A stretch of 64,000 nt of DNA from assembly GCA_022836615.1 (NCBI GenBank), contig MU405309.1:62001-126000 (forward strand). The letters are read 5' to 3'. This DNA is from Annulohypoxylon bovei var. microspora. Its lineage: Eukaryota > Ascomycota > Sordariomycetes > Xylariales > Hypoxylaceae. Both the position numbers and the translations under genes were made by a program. The notes beneath the pieces were generated by a model that was given only the letters and a program-made list of their open reading frames with translations, did not search any database and was not told where the DNA came from. This document shows positions 1 to 11,619 of this stretch, piece after piece; position 1 is the first letter of the stretch; each line of letters begins with the position of its first letter.

Positions 1-1752
1 GGTCGAACAACATGACAACGATGGCTAAGACTTCACTTGCCCTAACTGTATCGAAACGCGTAGGTGAAGAGTTAAACCGGCCTGGACTTATGTAGCAGAC
101 GACACGAGCTGACGGTTATATTTACTCCAACCCCGAGGCTCGCTTGGGGAGGGGAGTCTTGTTATGCTCTTCGTAATCAAATAGACGGCTAGTTATTACG
201 CATCTCGGAGCCCCAATTCGGCATTTATCCTATTGGGATGCCATTGGGTGTTGGTAATCTGCCGGAGAAGAACGTGGGGTAGACGACCGCGATACTCCTC
301 ATCTAGCTATTACTTATACTCTTTTAAGCCTTCACTTACCCACTTTATTCCATTCCCCAGACGCAAATGTGAGACAACCCCGGAATCCGGACATGTGCCA
401 GTGTGACATATTCCCGGCCTGTCGGTTGCTCTGCATGGTTGGTTTTATTCCTACTCCGAAGGCGTTGTTCAGGTGGTCTGGTGATAGTGCAACTACCTAT
501 AGAAAGCGGAAGTAGACCCACATTTGGAGATGTTCTACTATGGGGTCGTCCTATATTTATAATGATAGGAGAGAAGAAGTATTAGCGAGGCAATACAGAC
601 TTCGGAATCTATTAAATGTATTAGAATCTTTACAATTTGAAGGAAGCTGTCAGCCTTGGAAGTATTTACCTTCTCCGATGTGTAACATTGATTATCAACT
701 TACTTAGTACTAGGTAGTAACCAACCCGAAAAGCTACGCATATTTATATGTAGCCTAAAGTCTTAGAAGCAATCTGCTTTAGTAACGAACTTAAAGGTTG
801 GTATAGAATGTTGCCAGTACCTAGTTTCTAGATACCCAGGTAGTCTCATATATCGGATGAGAAACGATGGTAACAACGTTGCTTGGGATCGTCACGCTAT
901 GCACAATCATTCTCCTGAAAGGCGTATGTAGTACGAAGTAGCGAGCCCAGTTTATTCTGTGATTCGAAGATCATACCTGGGTACCTATTAAGAGAAGATC
1001 TTGCTGCGGTTTTAGAAAATGATTTGAAATCAATATTATGGGTTTAAAACATAATTCGAGTTAACTACGATTTTAAAAACAAATTAAAAAAGTTCCCGCA
1101 TGAATCAAATGCGATCGTGAAGTTGAGTTGAGATTTGACTTGTGGCACAGATGTCGTAAATGCTTCAATATTTAATTGGATGTTGTGGCTGAGATTGTGT
1201 AGCCGTAGCTACCTATCATAGCCTGGAGGTACGTAGGTACCTACCGGGGTAGTTATGGATATCTTAAACCTGCTGTTGTTTAACTGGATCTTGTTTTCTC
1301 TACGAGACGTGTTATCTCCTTAATGGTACCCGCAACCTTGGAACCTTGAAACTTGCCTGCTTGCTACCTCGTTGGAAGCTGCCAATTAAGGAGATAGCCT
1401 ACCTAGGTTGTAGATCTAGCAATTCTGATAAGCAATTAATTCCTCCAGGGCTGACAGGGATTAAATGTTAGAACTCAGGATGCCGCTCTGCCATTTCGGA
1501 AAGTTGAAACGGAACAGACGGTATGCTAATCTGCGTTTTGGGCAGCACATAGGCCGTGCTCCCTATGACAAAAAAGAACGGAAAAACGGAAAACAACATA
1601 CATAAGGTAACTCGGATGAGAGAAAACCTACTAACTACCTTCTTTCATTAAATTTCTCATACTTGTCTTGAGTCTTGACGCCCTTGTGAGCTCTAGCGGC
1701 AGGACCGAAAGCTTGAATCGTCGTCGTCTTGAGACTTCAAGTTTACCATACC
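1..1752. other. Intergenic region and TRK gene leader
   Basis: I see no convincing gene here. The longest open frame (403-585, 60 codons) has no recognisable domain. The stretch includes one copy of the AGGTACCTA-type motif that recurs in intergenic DNA across the window (about 1228-1248). It also contains the 5' flank of the potassium transporter gene, where the last 150 bases are C/T-rich, as is usual for fungal leaders. Confidence 0.6.
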
Positions 1753-4610
1753 ATGCGGCTTCAGCTGTGGGAGGACTTCCGCACGCACCATCCCAGAACT
1801 TATGACACATTTACTACTGTCGCGCGCGCCGTTAGGCCGTATCTACCACCCGTCAACTACATCACCCTACACTATGCCTACTTCATCATCACGTCGGTCT
1901 TGGCCACGCTCATCTTCTGGGGCTCATCCGTCCCAGCTTATAGCATCGGCTGGTGGGATAGCATGTTCATGGTCGTGTCAGCGCTTACCGCAACAGGTCT
2001 CAACACCGTCAATCTTAGCCAGTTGACCACCTTCCAGCAGGTTGAGCTGTGTATATTGATGATGATCGGAAGTCAGGTTCTAGTTTCGTACGCCACCATC
2101 GCATTTCGGAAGCACATCTTCGAGAAGCGCTTCGAGGATATTGTTGAGATGGAGCGGGAGAAGAGGAAGAAGAAAATGTCAGGAACCGGTGCCGTGGTTG
2201 GTATGACAGGTACTATGTTCGGGCTGCAGGTAATGTCGTCCTTCGGTAGAGGACGGGCGCAGAGTAGGCCACGACCCTTCAATCCTGCGAATGTCTCCGC
2301 TCCACAAACCACACGGAAATTTTCTTCCGAGGACGTGTCTGTTTCGGAGGTCCAAGCCGGAGGTACGAGGAGCCAACAACAGCATATTGGCTTCCTCGAG
2401 CCTGTTCAGGAGGACAAGGCCCTTGAAGGACAATCAGAGGCAACCGGGCACTCGATTTACCAGACTCAGTCTCATCAAACTGGACCGACGAGACGAAGAT
2501 CTCAAACAGCAGAATCAAGGACGATATCTGATGGGTTTAACGTGCAAACGTTCCTCAAAGAACAAAAGCAGAACATCGGAAGGAATGGGCAGTTCTTCAA
2601 TTTGTCTGAGGATGAACGAGAGTATCTAGGCGGTGTAGAATATCGCGCCCTCAAATTCCTCTCCGTGTTCGTCATCGCCTACTTCTTGCTCTGCCAGCTC
2701 TTCGGTGCCATCGCTCTCGGCGCCTGGATGTCGCTTCGCGAAACCGAAGCAGCCGCCGTCAATGCACAGAATCCGTGGTGGGCGGGCATCTTCCTCGCTA
2801 TTTCTGCATACAACAATGCTGGCTTCACGCTGCTGGACGCAGGGTTTCTGCCTTTCCAGTCCTCTTATTTCCTACTTACCGTCGTCACACTGCTGTCGCT
2901 GGCAGGCCCAGCGGCTTTCCCCGTCTTTATGCGATTTATAATATGGACCATGTCGTCTCTGTTAAATCTTCTTTCCGAGGGAAAAGAGTACGGCGTTTGG
3001 AAAGAGGGGTTTGACTTTATACTGAAATTTCCTCGTCGCGTATATACGAATTTGTTTCCTGCCAGGGACACTTGGATGTTTGCGGTCACCTTTGGAGGCT
3101 TTGTGATAGCGGATTGGGTATTAATACTTATTCTCAGCATTGGAAATCCGGTCATGGAGACTATTCCCATCGGCCAGCGAGTTTTCGATGCTCTCTTCCA
3201 AGGATTCTGTAAGGCCCTTCTGACAATAATACCTTGTTGATTTGGACCAGATTTTAACTAACAAACTACCCCTTTCAATAGCGATCCCTTCAGGGGGGTA
3301 TGCCATAGTACCACCATCAGCTGTTTACTTCGATATCCAAGTGCTTTGGCTAGTCGTGTATTTGGTACGTACCACCTATGAAAACATGTTGAAACTTCGA
3401 TATCCTACTTTTCAAACAATCTCTACAGTTCTATGATATAATAGCTAACGCTGTGGCAGTGAGTGGAACAATTTTGTCCTTGGTTGCCAGTTTAGAAGGA
3501 CGACACATTCTGGACATGAACATCAAAAACACTGACATATTTCGATACGATAGTACAGCGGCTTACCCTCACATTATTACTATTCGGAACTCGAATGGTT
3601 TGTTTTCTCATATATTTCGATAATTAAAAGTTGGAAGCTAAAAATAGAGACAGTTTATGAGGAGCGATCCTTAGGAATATATGAAGGCGACCACGCAGCA
3701 GAGGAACAGCTTCACTCTGCAAGCATTAGTCTCGTTGATGAAGCCGACTTCCAGGATCAAACCGAACTTCCGCCACCTACGACCAACAACAAGAACTGGG
3801 ACTCGATATCGCGAGCACCGTCGGCCAGGTCCATAAAGAAGCTTTACGTAGTTGGCCGACGCGGCACAGCTTTTGTGGGCCGCCAGATACAGCAGCGCAT
3901 GTCGGCCTTCCAAGGTGTCGGCGTCGCTACCGCCGCGCCAGCACCAACATCAGCGCCGCCCAAACCACTCCGCCGGGCCTCAGCCATCGACTTCAGCCGA
4001 GTCTCGGTCCACTCACTCCACTCCCACCTACCAACAACCGGCCCTCCGAGTCTAGTGTCGCAACAGATGCGCGGCCAGCTCAGTCACGACGTGTGGTGGA
4101 TCGCGCTGATGTTGTTCCTTATCACGCTCATCGAAACGGAGCATACGCTCACCAACCCATTAACGTATAATGTTTGGACAATTCTTTTCGAAATTGTAGC
4201 AGGTTATACAACAGGTATGTATTTTGATGCTGAAATTTTCGAACACTGTAAATTTGAATAAAATAGTTGCTAACATAATGACAGTGAGTAAAACAAGTTC
4301 CCACCCTCGACATCAACCTAGGGGAGAAAATACCTACCTAGTATATTCTAAAAACGAGTTTGAGATGCTGACAAGATATGTTTTCCTACACTAGATCGGC
4401 ATCAGCCTTGGCCTGCCTGACCAGAGCTATAGCTTAAGCGGAGGTATGTTCACCGGGAGTAAAGTCGTCATGATTCTAGTGATGCTGCGGGGCCGGCACA
4501 GAGGCTTGCCTGTCGCACTGGATCGAGCCGTTCGGCTGCCGGGGAATAAGCTTGCCCAGGACGAGGAGGAGGACGCTGATATTCGGAGCATGTCGGCTTT
4601 TCCGCGCTAA
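1753..4610 (+). CDS. TRK-family potassium transporter
   Basis: Plasma-membrane K+ uptake protein of the fungal TRK/HKT superfamily. Exons are 1753-3208, 3282-3363, 3554-3597, 3654-4213 and 4395-4610, which sum to 786 codons (785 aa). All four pore-loop segments are visible: TATGLNT in the first, NNAGFTL in the second, SGGYAIV in the third and TTIGISLG in the fourth, each with the expected filter glycine. NVYEERSLGIYEG and MLRGRHRGLPVALDRAV are hallmark stretches of the C-terminal half. A charged, disordered loop of about 150 residues (roughly 135-290) separates the first two pore units. The open frame extends upstream to a TTG at 1729, but the first ATG is at 1753. Introns 1 (3209-3281) and 3 (3598-3653) are conventional. 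Introns 2 and 4 are twin introns and have their own entries. I am confident of the family; whether this is the high-affinity TRK1 or a paralogue cannot be told from sequence. Confidence 0.93.
3364..3553 (+). other. Twin intron (stwintron, [D1,2]) in TRK gene
   Basis: An internal intron 3365-3459 (GTACGT donor, CTAAC branch at about 3444, CAG acceptor) sits between the G at 3364 and the T at 3460. Its removal creates a GTGAGT donor for an outer intron, which ends at the TAG 3551-3553 with a CTGAC branch shortly before. The exon ends in phase 2 and the next starts one base before ACA GCG GCT, giving the continuous protein VVYFTAAYPHIITIRNSN. A single intron 3365-3428 would also stay open, but it inserts about 40 residues into a conserved membrane segment and has no good branch site. 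Confidence 0.75.
4214..4394 (+). other. Twin intron (stwintron, [D1,2]) in TRK gene, fourth pore
   Basis: An internal intron 4215-4284 (GTATGT donor, CTAAC branch at about 4270, CAG acceptor) splits G4214 from T4285. Excision rebuilds a GTGAGT donor for the outer intron, which ends at the TAG 4392-4394 with a CTGAC branch near 4367. The join is phase 0 and gives AGYTTIGISLGLPD, the conserved fourth pore loop. Removing only the internal part leaves an in-frame TAG at 4392. Using a cryptic donor at about 4340 would insert some 19 residues into the selectivity filter. Confidence 0.85.
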
Positions 4611-7600
4611 TCTCTAACATAATTGAACAACATTGTCAGCATCCTAGATAGATGCTCCATAGATCAAACAGGTCTAACACATGTATCACATGGTACTCGA
4701 AACAGTTTCCATTTAGTGGTTTTATTAAGATACCTTATCAGCGTAATTAGTTATGTAACTTGAATTCTTCCTAGTTATCATTGCCTCAAACGAACGTTTT
4801 ATAGCATTCCTGCAGCGAGCGCGCCTTTTTCACGGGGACGACAAGTAACACCAAGCCTCTGTAACGAGAATGATGAGCTACCTAAGCCAACTAACAATGG
4901 GAGCTAGGGGAGTCAAGAGGCGGCATTGCCAATGTCTTCTAACAGAAGCAGCAGTGCCTGGGATCCATTCGCCATCTAAACTGAGACGCCAGTGAAGTAC
5001 TACAGGTGTGAAGTTAGTTAAATGGAGGTCTTGGGTATATGGTACATCGGCAAAATGGCAACCACTTCAGGTCCTTGAAGATCAACTTTATTAGCGAGAA
5101 GAATCTTAGTATAAAGAGATGAATCTCAAGAGTGCATCCATACAGACCTCCAAGCGCCACCGATCCAAGAATTTCCTGGTTAGGTAAGTGGATCATGATG
5201 CCATTGGCTAAGAAAAAGGTTGCCAAGATGGGGGGAGTGGTCATTGTGATGGTGTTGGCCCCTATCCTTTAGAACGATCTGAAAAAAATATTATAATAAA
5301 TTCCTAGCGAGATCATATCATCAGAAAGTGGAAGACGGTCGACTCGGAGGGCACCATACTCAGCATACTCAACCTAAGATGCGCCGTATCTAATGTATAA
5401 TAAAATTATCGCAACAACTAAGCTCGCGAAATAGTACGGCATCTACACGGTCCGTACTACCCCGATCGCCCCTAGTCTCCTATCTGCCCTTAGACGCACC
5501 TAGGACGTATTTCCATGCTATTGTCGGATAAACCACTAGACTAAAAGGAAGGTATTAATTATGAAATCATAATCTTATCTTATATCTGACAGCTATCGAG
5601 TCGCTAGACTTATCGCGGTTGGTAAATGTTTGCAAATTCGCTCATGCCATCAACAGCGATGTGTCGGCGAGAGAGATGCCTCCTATTCTCGCCCTCATAC
5701 TGAATGTGGGGTATAACGACTTGGGAGCCTCGCAGAGGGTGGCTTCAATATGAGCTTCGCATCCAACTACCTAGGCTACTAGGCCATTAGCTATGCAACA
5801 TGGCCAAATATGCCTCCTCATCATGGTGATAGGGGGTCTTCAAATGCGTCTCGATGCTGTCGTCTTCAGGCAAGACCAGTGGTCTTTATATGAAGAGGCC
5901 ATCATATCTGGCAAAAACTTGCTAGGTATCAGAGTCCTCATTTTGATGGCTACTTACGGAGACGGTAAACGATTAGATGATATAGCGTGGTCTTGCAGCA
6001 GTGCTTTAGCTCGTGCTATTTTTCTTTCTCGTTCCCGTGCTTCGTACCGGAACCATCTTTTCGTCCATTTACGGATAAGCCGTTAATGCCAAGCATACTC
6101 TTACTTTTAGGCATAGTAAAGGTGTTCTGATAGTGATATGCTAATGGGTAAATGGATTTGTTAATGTATGATTGTTCGACTTTTACGAGGTTATTGTGTC
6201 GAGATGGTGATTTAGGTACCCGTTCGCTGTTGATCGCAAAAGTTGTCGCTGCAACGATCCCTTCACTTAAGCGAAGTCGCTCCGCTTTAGACTAGCGCAT
6301 ACCCGTAGTCGGCAATTGCGGGCAGGTGGTTTTGCACGTGGAATATTCCATGGAGGGCTTGGGATGTATTGTGTCAAAACCCCCTTGCAACCTTAGAGTT
6401 CATCAACTCAACTACCAGATTAATAAATAACGTTTCTGATCAATGTTACGGTCGCATGTTAAAAGGATTAAGATCAACTTCCTCAAGTATTCGAGCGCCC
6501 TTAATTAATTCGGGCTGTCGATCTTCGAATTCAACCGTTCTGCCGTGCGCAATATTACCTATTAGACATACCTTAGGTACCTAAGTACATAAGCATAGAA
6601 CATACGACGATTCGTGTCCCACCACGCCGCTGTTTTACTTCGAAGCGCTATTATTATATCGGTAGGTACTAGAAAGGCACGTGGTTCATGGATGTCAGTA
6701 GCTTACGAAATATCCTACGACCGTCCTGCCATCCTAAACTAGCCTCGTCGACGGATTACAAGTTCGGATGACGCGTCTTGAAAAAGTGATTCGTACCTAG
6801 GCTACTAGGTAGGTGTATACATCCTCTTCTCATTTTAGCCATGCGCATTTCGCATAGGCGAAGTCATTGTATGATAGAACATTCCAATTGTCAGCTTAGA
6901 AGTTAGAACATTCTTTGTCGCCCAGTGATACTGTTCGGCTTCGCACCCATCTGTCGATCAATCCAAAATGACGAGATATGTACCGGATGAAAGAATCAGA
7001 TACCAAGGTAAGACTTGGCTGCTTGGCACTTGGCTGGCTGGCTGGTTCAATGTTGTTTGCAGCTTTATCTAACGGATACTCCAGAGCCTAGGGGTACCCG
7101 CCCACCGGCCGAACTTAGACATTTAGAGCAAGGATAAGCCACAGCCGCAGCTAAGAATAATGGAGAAATCGGGTCGGACGGCTCAAGCTTTTGCACTACC
7201 AGTACTATCTCTGTACTATCAGACTTATGCACAGCGCCGGGACGCATTGGCGACTTTTTCGGCCTTCTATTGGATGCATTGGGCGCTAGACGGTTCGAAA
7301 GGCGGGTCCGACCCGCGAGCCATAGGAAAATCCAACTGCTTTCGGATATGCGTACGGCACAAAAGTACGTCATCCTTTTTCTTCTCGTTGAAGATTGACC
7401 AACGACGCTGGAAGTCACTTTAGTTCCCACCAGATTGACAGATTGACAGGTTGAAAGAAACAACATCATATAATAGATATGTACGTACGTCCCTAAGTAA
7501 TTTACATACTATGCGGTGTATCGAATGTATCTACATATACCTCCCTAGATACCTAGGTACCTACCTACACACGCAATTCGAAGCCTCCACCTGCATACCC

Positions 7601-8090
7601 CCTTGACCCTTACGTAGGTACCTTACCTAGTACCTAGTGGCACCATACTAGGGGTACTTACCTACCTAATGCTGGCCCTTGAGGTACTGGAGGTATAGAA
7701 AAAGATAGCCAAAGGAAGGAATGATAGTGATTGTATGTATGTATATCCGACCCAGGATCGTCATTTCGATTTTTTTTTTTCCTTTTGTTTCGTGTTTATT
7801 CTCGACTTGCATTTCTCTGTTCCTCAAAAATAAATAAAACATCCACAAGTTCCACCTAGTTAGATTCCTAACTGGTTTTTTTTGGTCTGTCCTACGTACA
7901 TATTTCCCTTTCCCCTCTTCGTGTCGCTCTACTTGTGCGATCTCATCTCGCCCTCGACTTCAGTCCCGACAACCAACCTCTTCCTCTATCCACTCTTTCG
8001 AATATCGAGCAACGATAGCTTCTCTTCTTCCTAGTTCGTTGAGCTATGCTGTCCTTACGGTAAAAGGGAAAGAAAGAAAAGGGATTTCCC
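4611..8090. other. Long intergenic region, no gene seen
   Basis: About 3.5 kb without a supportable gene. Open frames here are short (at most 134 codons), lack domains and overlap one another on both strands. Copies of the CCTAGGTACC-type motif lie near 6575, 7552-7562 and 7612-7660. A T-run lies at about 7770-7780, and C/T-rich DNA at 7900-7960 is probably the leader of the downstream glycosyltransferase gene. A short start followed by a GTAAGA donor at 6968-7015 was noted, but no following exon could be identified. Confidence 0.55.
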
Positions 8091-9746
8091 ATGTTTCCGT
8101 CTAAGGTGCCCCGCGTCTTCGTCCTCGCCAGTGTTGTGCTTCTGTTCCTCGTCACCTACACTACTCTCCACCTCTATCATCATGTTCCGCCATCCTACCC
8201 GACGGCAGACTCTAAGATCGTTCCGGTTCAAGATGCGGTGACCATAGAAAAACAACAAACCCCCGACCATGTTGTTGGTACGGAGGCTACTGCTGGTGAC
8301 GTCTTGGACCCAGACTTAGCTGTTCCCACTTTGAAACCTACTGTTGAAGATGGAGAATCCGATCAAAGACTGCCAACCGAAACCGGTAGTAGTACTGACA
8401 ATGAAGTCCAGTCCGAGGAGGCGCATTTGTTACCGTTGCCTGATCCCAGGCACTGTCCCAAAGAATTGGAATTTTTAGTTCGCTCGAGCATCGACTTGGA
8501 ACTGACAGAACGTGTACGCTATACCCGGCGCTATATACAACCAATCTTTTCGAATGGAGTTGATAGGGACGAGGTCGCAAACATCACGGAGCCGCTCATA
8601 AGGGACGAGGTAGAAGTTGACTTGTATGATTGCGGAGATGTTACGCTTCCCCAATCTCCGCCGATCAAACTTCACGTTCCGAGGCCTCACCCCGAGGAGA
8701 CCTTCTCTCATCTTATCTTCGGCGTAGCTACCGACTATCATCGCTTAAACGACTCTATCGGCCCCTTCGCGCATTGGATGTCCGGCACCGGGGCAAAGCT
8801 CGTGGCCGTCGTTATGGACGCAAGAGCGAAGTCGCATAAGGAGATGGAATTATTGCAGCATAGTTTCGAGGTTGCCGGAATTAACGCCACTTTAGTGAAA
8901 CCCATCAATGAGAAATTCTCGACTTCTCAAAACCACTTCACTGTCCTAGTTAGCATGCTCAAGAACAGCAACCCCGAAACCCAATGGTACGGCCTATTAG
9001 ACGACGATACTTTCTTCCCAACTTTGAAGCCCCTTTCGGACGGTCTCGCCACGCTAGACCACAACGTCGACGCCTACGTTGGCGCTCTCTCGGAAGACTT
9101 CCAGGCCGTCCGAGGCTTCGGTTTTATGGCCTTCGGCGGCGCCGGCGCATTTCTATCAGCACCACTCGCCAATAAATTAGGCGATCAAGCACTCAAGTGC
9201 ATCGACGAAGCGATCGGTAGAGAAGGAGACACCATCCTCCGCGACTGTGTATACTCCACTTCAAAGGCGAAGCTCACTATCCTCCCGGGTCTATACCAGC
9301 AGGATATCACGGCCGACGTCAGCGGTTTTTTTGAAGCAGGATTGAGGCCGTTGACCCTTCACCACTGGAAGAGTTGGTACAGGGAGCCAGTCGAGAAAAT
9401 GGCTAAAGCTGCCAAGTTCTGCGGAGACTGCTTCTTGCAGCGCTGGCGGTTTGGCACGGATACGGTGTTCTCAAACGGCTTTTCCATCGCCACATATAGA
9501 GATGGGGTAGAGTCGGTCGACCTGCAGTTGATGGAGGGTACGTGGGGCAAGGCGGACAGTTCAGACTTCGACTTTTCGCTTGGTCCACTCAGAGCACCGT
9601 ACTCTGGAGATCAGAAGAAGAGTTACAAACTTAGAGGAGCGGAGTTTGCGGAAAACGGGGATCTTAAACAGTTATATGTTCGGATGGGTGATTCTTCCGC
9701 AGGTGAATACGACCAGGTGGTCGAGCTGGTATGGCAAAAGCATTAA
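8091..9746 (+). CDS. GT31/fringe-like glycosyltransferase, type II membrane protein
   Basis: Single-exon gene, 551 aa. Residues 8-28 form one hydrophobic signal-anchor with a very short cytoplasmic tail, as in Golgi type II glycosyltransferases. An acidic stem of about 170 residues follows. The catalytic part begins around residue 205 (HLIFGVATDYHRL). It carries the DDD metal/nucleotide-sugar motif at 304-306 (YGLLDDDTFF), followed by GGAGAFLSAPLA, which matches fungal fringe-like (DUF604/GT31) proteins. These enzymes are thought to transfer hexoses such as galactose or GlcNAc to glycoproteins or glycolipids; donor and acceptor are not known here. Several NxS/T sites fit a lumenal location. 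The family call is strong, the substrate is unknown. Confidence 0.85.
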   Translation: MFPSKVPRVFVLASVVLLFLVTYTTLHLYHHVPPSYPTADSKIVPVQDAVTIEKQQTPDHVVGTEATAGDVLDPDLAVPTLKPTVEDGESDQRLPTETGSSTDNEVQSEEAHLLPLPDPRHCPKELEFLVRSSIDLELTERVRYTRRYIQPIFSNGVDRDEVANITEPLIRDEVEVDLYDCGDVTLPQSPPIKLHVPRPHPEETFSHLIFGVATDYHRLNDSIGPFAHWMSGTGAKLVAVVMDARAKSHKEMELLQHSFEVAGINATLVKPINEKFSTSQNHFTVLVSMLKNSNPETQWYGLLDDDTFFPTLKPLSDGLATLDHNVDAYVGALSEDFQAVRGFGFMAFGGAGAFLSAPLANKLGDQALKCIDEAIGREGDTILRDCVYSTSKAKLTILPGLYQQDITADVSGFFEAGLRPLTLHHWKSWYREPVEKMAKAAKFCGDCFLQRWRFGTDTVFSNGFSIATYRDGVESVDLQLMEGTWGKADSSDFDFSLGPLRAPYSGDQKKSYKLRGAEFAENGDLKQLYVRMGDSSAGEYDQVVELVWQKH

Positions 9747-10650
9747 ATGATGGGCGTTTTGGATTGTGGAGTAACGGGACGTATATTTGACTTGGTTCTG
9801 AGCAGGGCACTCATTGGAGACGGTGACATTGCATAGGTTCTTTTCGCAATAAGGTCTTGGAGTTTGATCGGGACTCACATTGAATTATACCCTAGGTTAG
9901 ATGTTTTCATCATGATGAGCATGAATACAGTGCCTTTTCACTATTATCGATCACCATTCTTCGTTGTATTAATGATGTGTCGTTGCTTTACTCATGGTCT
10001 CACTAGGAATTCCACCGCAGCAATAGGATATTAAACAAGTGATTGTTCTCGTAGATTTCTAAAGAATACTCCGTTCATTGTCCTCCGATACACCTATTTG
10101 AGTCCTCGGAAGAAACACTCGCAACCTACCTACATCTAGATCCTCTTCAGAGGTCAAATATTAAGTTATCTAGATCAAACTGCAAACTCACCTACACATA
10201 CTATCACGATATCTCTCGTCCCAACCATGTCAGCTACTCGGGTAGGTTTATTCTATGTGCTATAGCGAATTAGACCTATGCCACGCGAGCTCATTACTAT
10301 GCATGACTACAAAAGGAGCTGCATTGTAATACGCGAGTTGAAAGGACTTATTTTGCTACTACAGCACAACGAACAAGGCGTTATGTTTCTACATGCTAGT
10401 CAAAGAATAACGCGTTTGAAGGTATATACCCTTGTTCATAAAGAGGTTCTGTAGGTAAATCTCAGTGTGCGGAACTCTCTTCTCAACTGCTGCTTTAAGA
10501 ATATTGCGTATTCTAACCTAGATACCATCTCAACTTCATATTTTAATCATTCGCAGTAGTGACTGGTTCCTATCGTCTAGAGTTTCATATTCCAATCCCA
10601 CTCATTAGTACTAAGGCTCGCTATCCAATTTAAACCACCTTCATAGGGGC
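9747..10650. other. Intergenic region
   Basis: No gene recognised. It holds the 3' flank of the glycosyltransferase and the upstream flank of the next small open frame. A short ATG-containing segment ending in a GTAGGT donor at 10228-10248 could be a leader exon, but I could not connect it to anything. Confidence 0.5.
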
Positions 10651-11100
10651 ATGGCGATGTCATCTAGATATAACTCCTATCAATTCTTCTCGCCAATACA
10701 CGAACATCAACACTTGGCAAATCCAAATGGGTCATCAGACGTCGAAGTCGATGCATCAACCCAGCTCCTCATGGTCGCCAATTGGACAAACGGTCTGGCG
10801 GCGCGGATCGAGGAGTTGCGATACCAACTTGGCGCCACGCTCTACGACCCGGGTAACCAGTCGGCTCAGTGGATGGCTTGGAACGAGTACCTAGCGCACC
10901 AGTTCGATATCTTGGTCGATGGAATAGCAATGCATCGCTCTTGGTTGCTGCAGCTACAGCAGGAAGAGAAGCCGACGGAATTTATCGGTCCCCAATACAG
11001 GTACAGCGCTCGACTAAGGGGGCTAAACGAGAAGCTTAAGTTGGCACATGTAGAGAGTACGAGGAAAGAAAAGAAAAGAAGGAAAGGCGAGACTTCTTAA
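10651..11100 (+). CDS. Small hypothetical protein (149 aa)
   Basis: Uninterrupted open frame from an ATG in a good context (GGGCATGG). The protein is hydrophilic and predicted mainly helical. It has no signal peptide or membrane segment, and it contains the tryptophan-bearing stretches VANWTNGLAARIEELRYQLG (about 48-67) and QWMAWNEYLAHQF. It ends in a strongly basic tail (RKEKKRRKGE). I do not recognise a family. GC content and codon use resemble neighbouring real genes rather than the AT-rich spacer around it, which is the main reason for listing it. It could also be one exon of a longer gene. Confidence 0.5.
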   Translation: MAMSSRYNSYQFFSPIHEHQHLANPNGSSDVEVDASTQLLMVANWTNGLAARIEELRYQLGATLYDPGNQSAQWMAWNEYLAHQFDILVDGIAMHRSWLLQLQQEEKPTEFIGPQYRYSARLRGLNEKLKLAHVESTRKEKKRRKGETS

Positions 11101-11619
11101 AGTCGGGGAAAATCAGCCACACATATTAGGCTATTAATACTTCTCCTATTATGGAAATTGTGGCATAATTTGCTTGCTCCTATTGGACGGGAATTGCCTT
11201 CGCTGCACGTAAATATGTTCCCTATCCTACTAAGGTTAGGTGCCTTGTAACATGCTAAATATCAGTGGCTTATTGTGGAATACAAAGAAACTCGACAACT
11301 GCTTCGTGCTTAATGCTCCATAATGTAACGAAATATGAAGGCAATGAACATGTTCTTTGATCCGCAGAAGCCTATTCGCGAAACTTAGTAATTGTATGGA
11401 AACAATACTATATTTAACGTCTAACATAAACACATCGACCCCGTCGAAATGAGAAAAAATCCTGCAGTATAAAAAGCCTTAAGCCCGTTAGTTCCCATTG
11501 AAAGGTTACTTCCTTGATACCTACCTACCTTAGGTAATTACCATTTGACAGCAAAGCATTGTTCTTCAGATCCTCAGATAACGTTACTTAAAGAAGTACC
11601 AAGACACCCAAGCACAATC
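11101..11619. other. AT-rich spacer
   Basis: About 500 bases of AT-rich DNA. The short reverse-strand frame at 11236-11433 has no features of a gene. An ACCTACCTTAGGTA-type motif lies at about 11520-11536. Confidence 0.5.

Noticed and set aside
403..585. 60-codon open frame near the window start
   Set aside because: No domain, no splice context, and length expected by chance.
3365..3428. Single conventional intron followed by an extra 42-codon exon in the TRK gene
   Set aside because: The frame stays open, but it would insert about 40 residues into a conserved membrane segment, and no good branch site precedes the acceptor at 3428.
7065..7469. 134-codon reverse-strand frame in the long spacer before the GT31-like gene
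   Set aside because: No recognisable motif, overlapped by a similar-length frame on the other strand, composition of spacer DNA.
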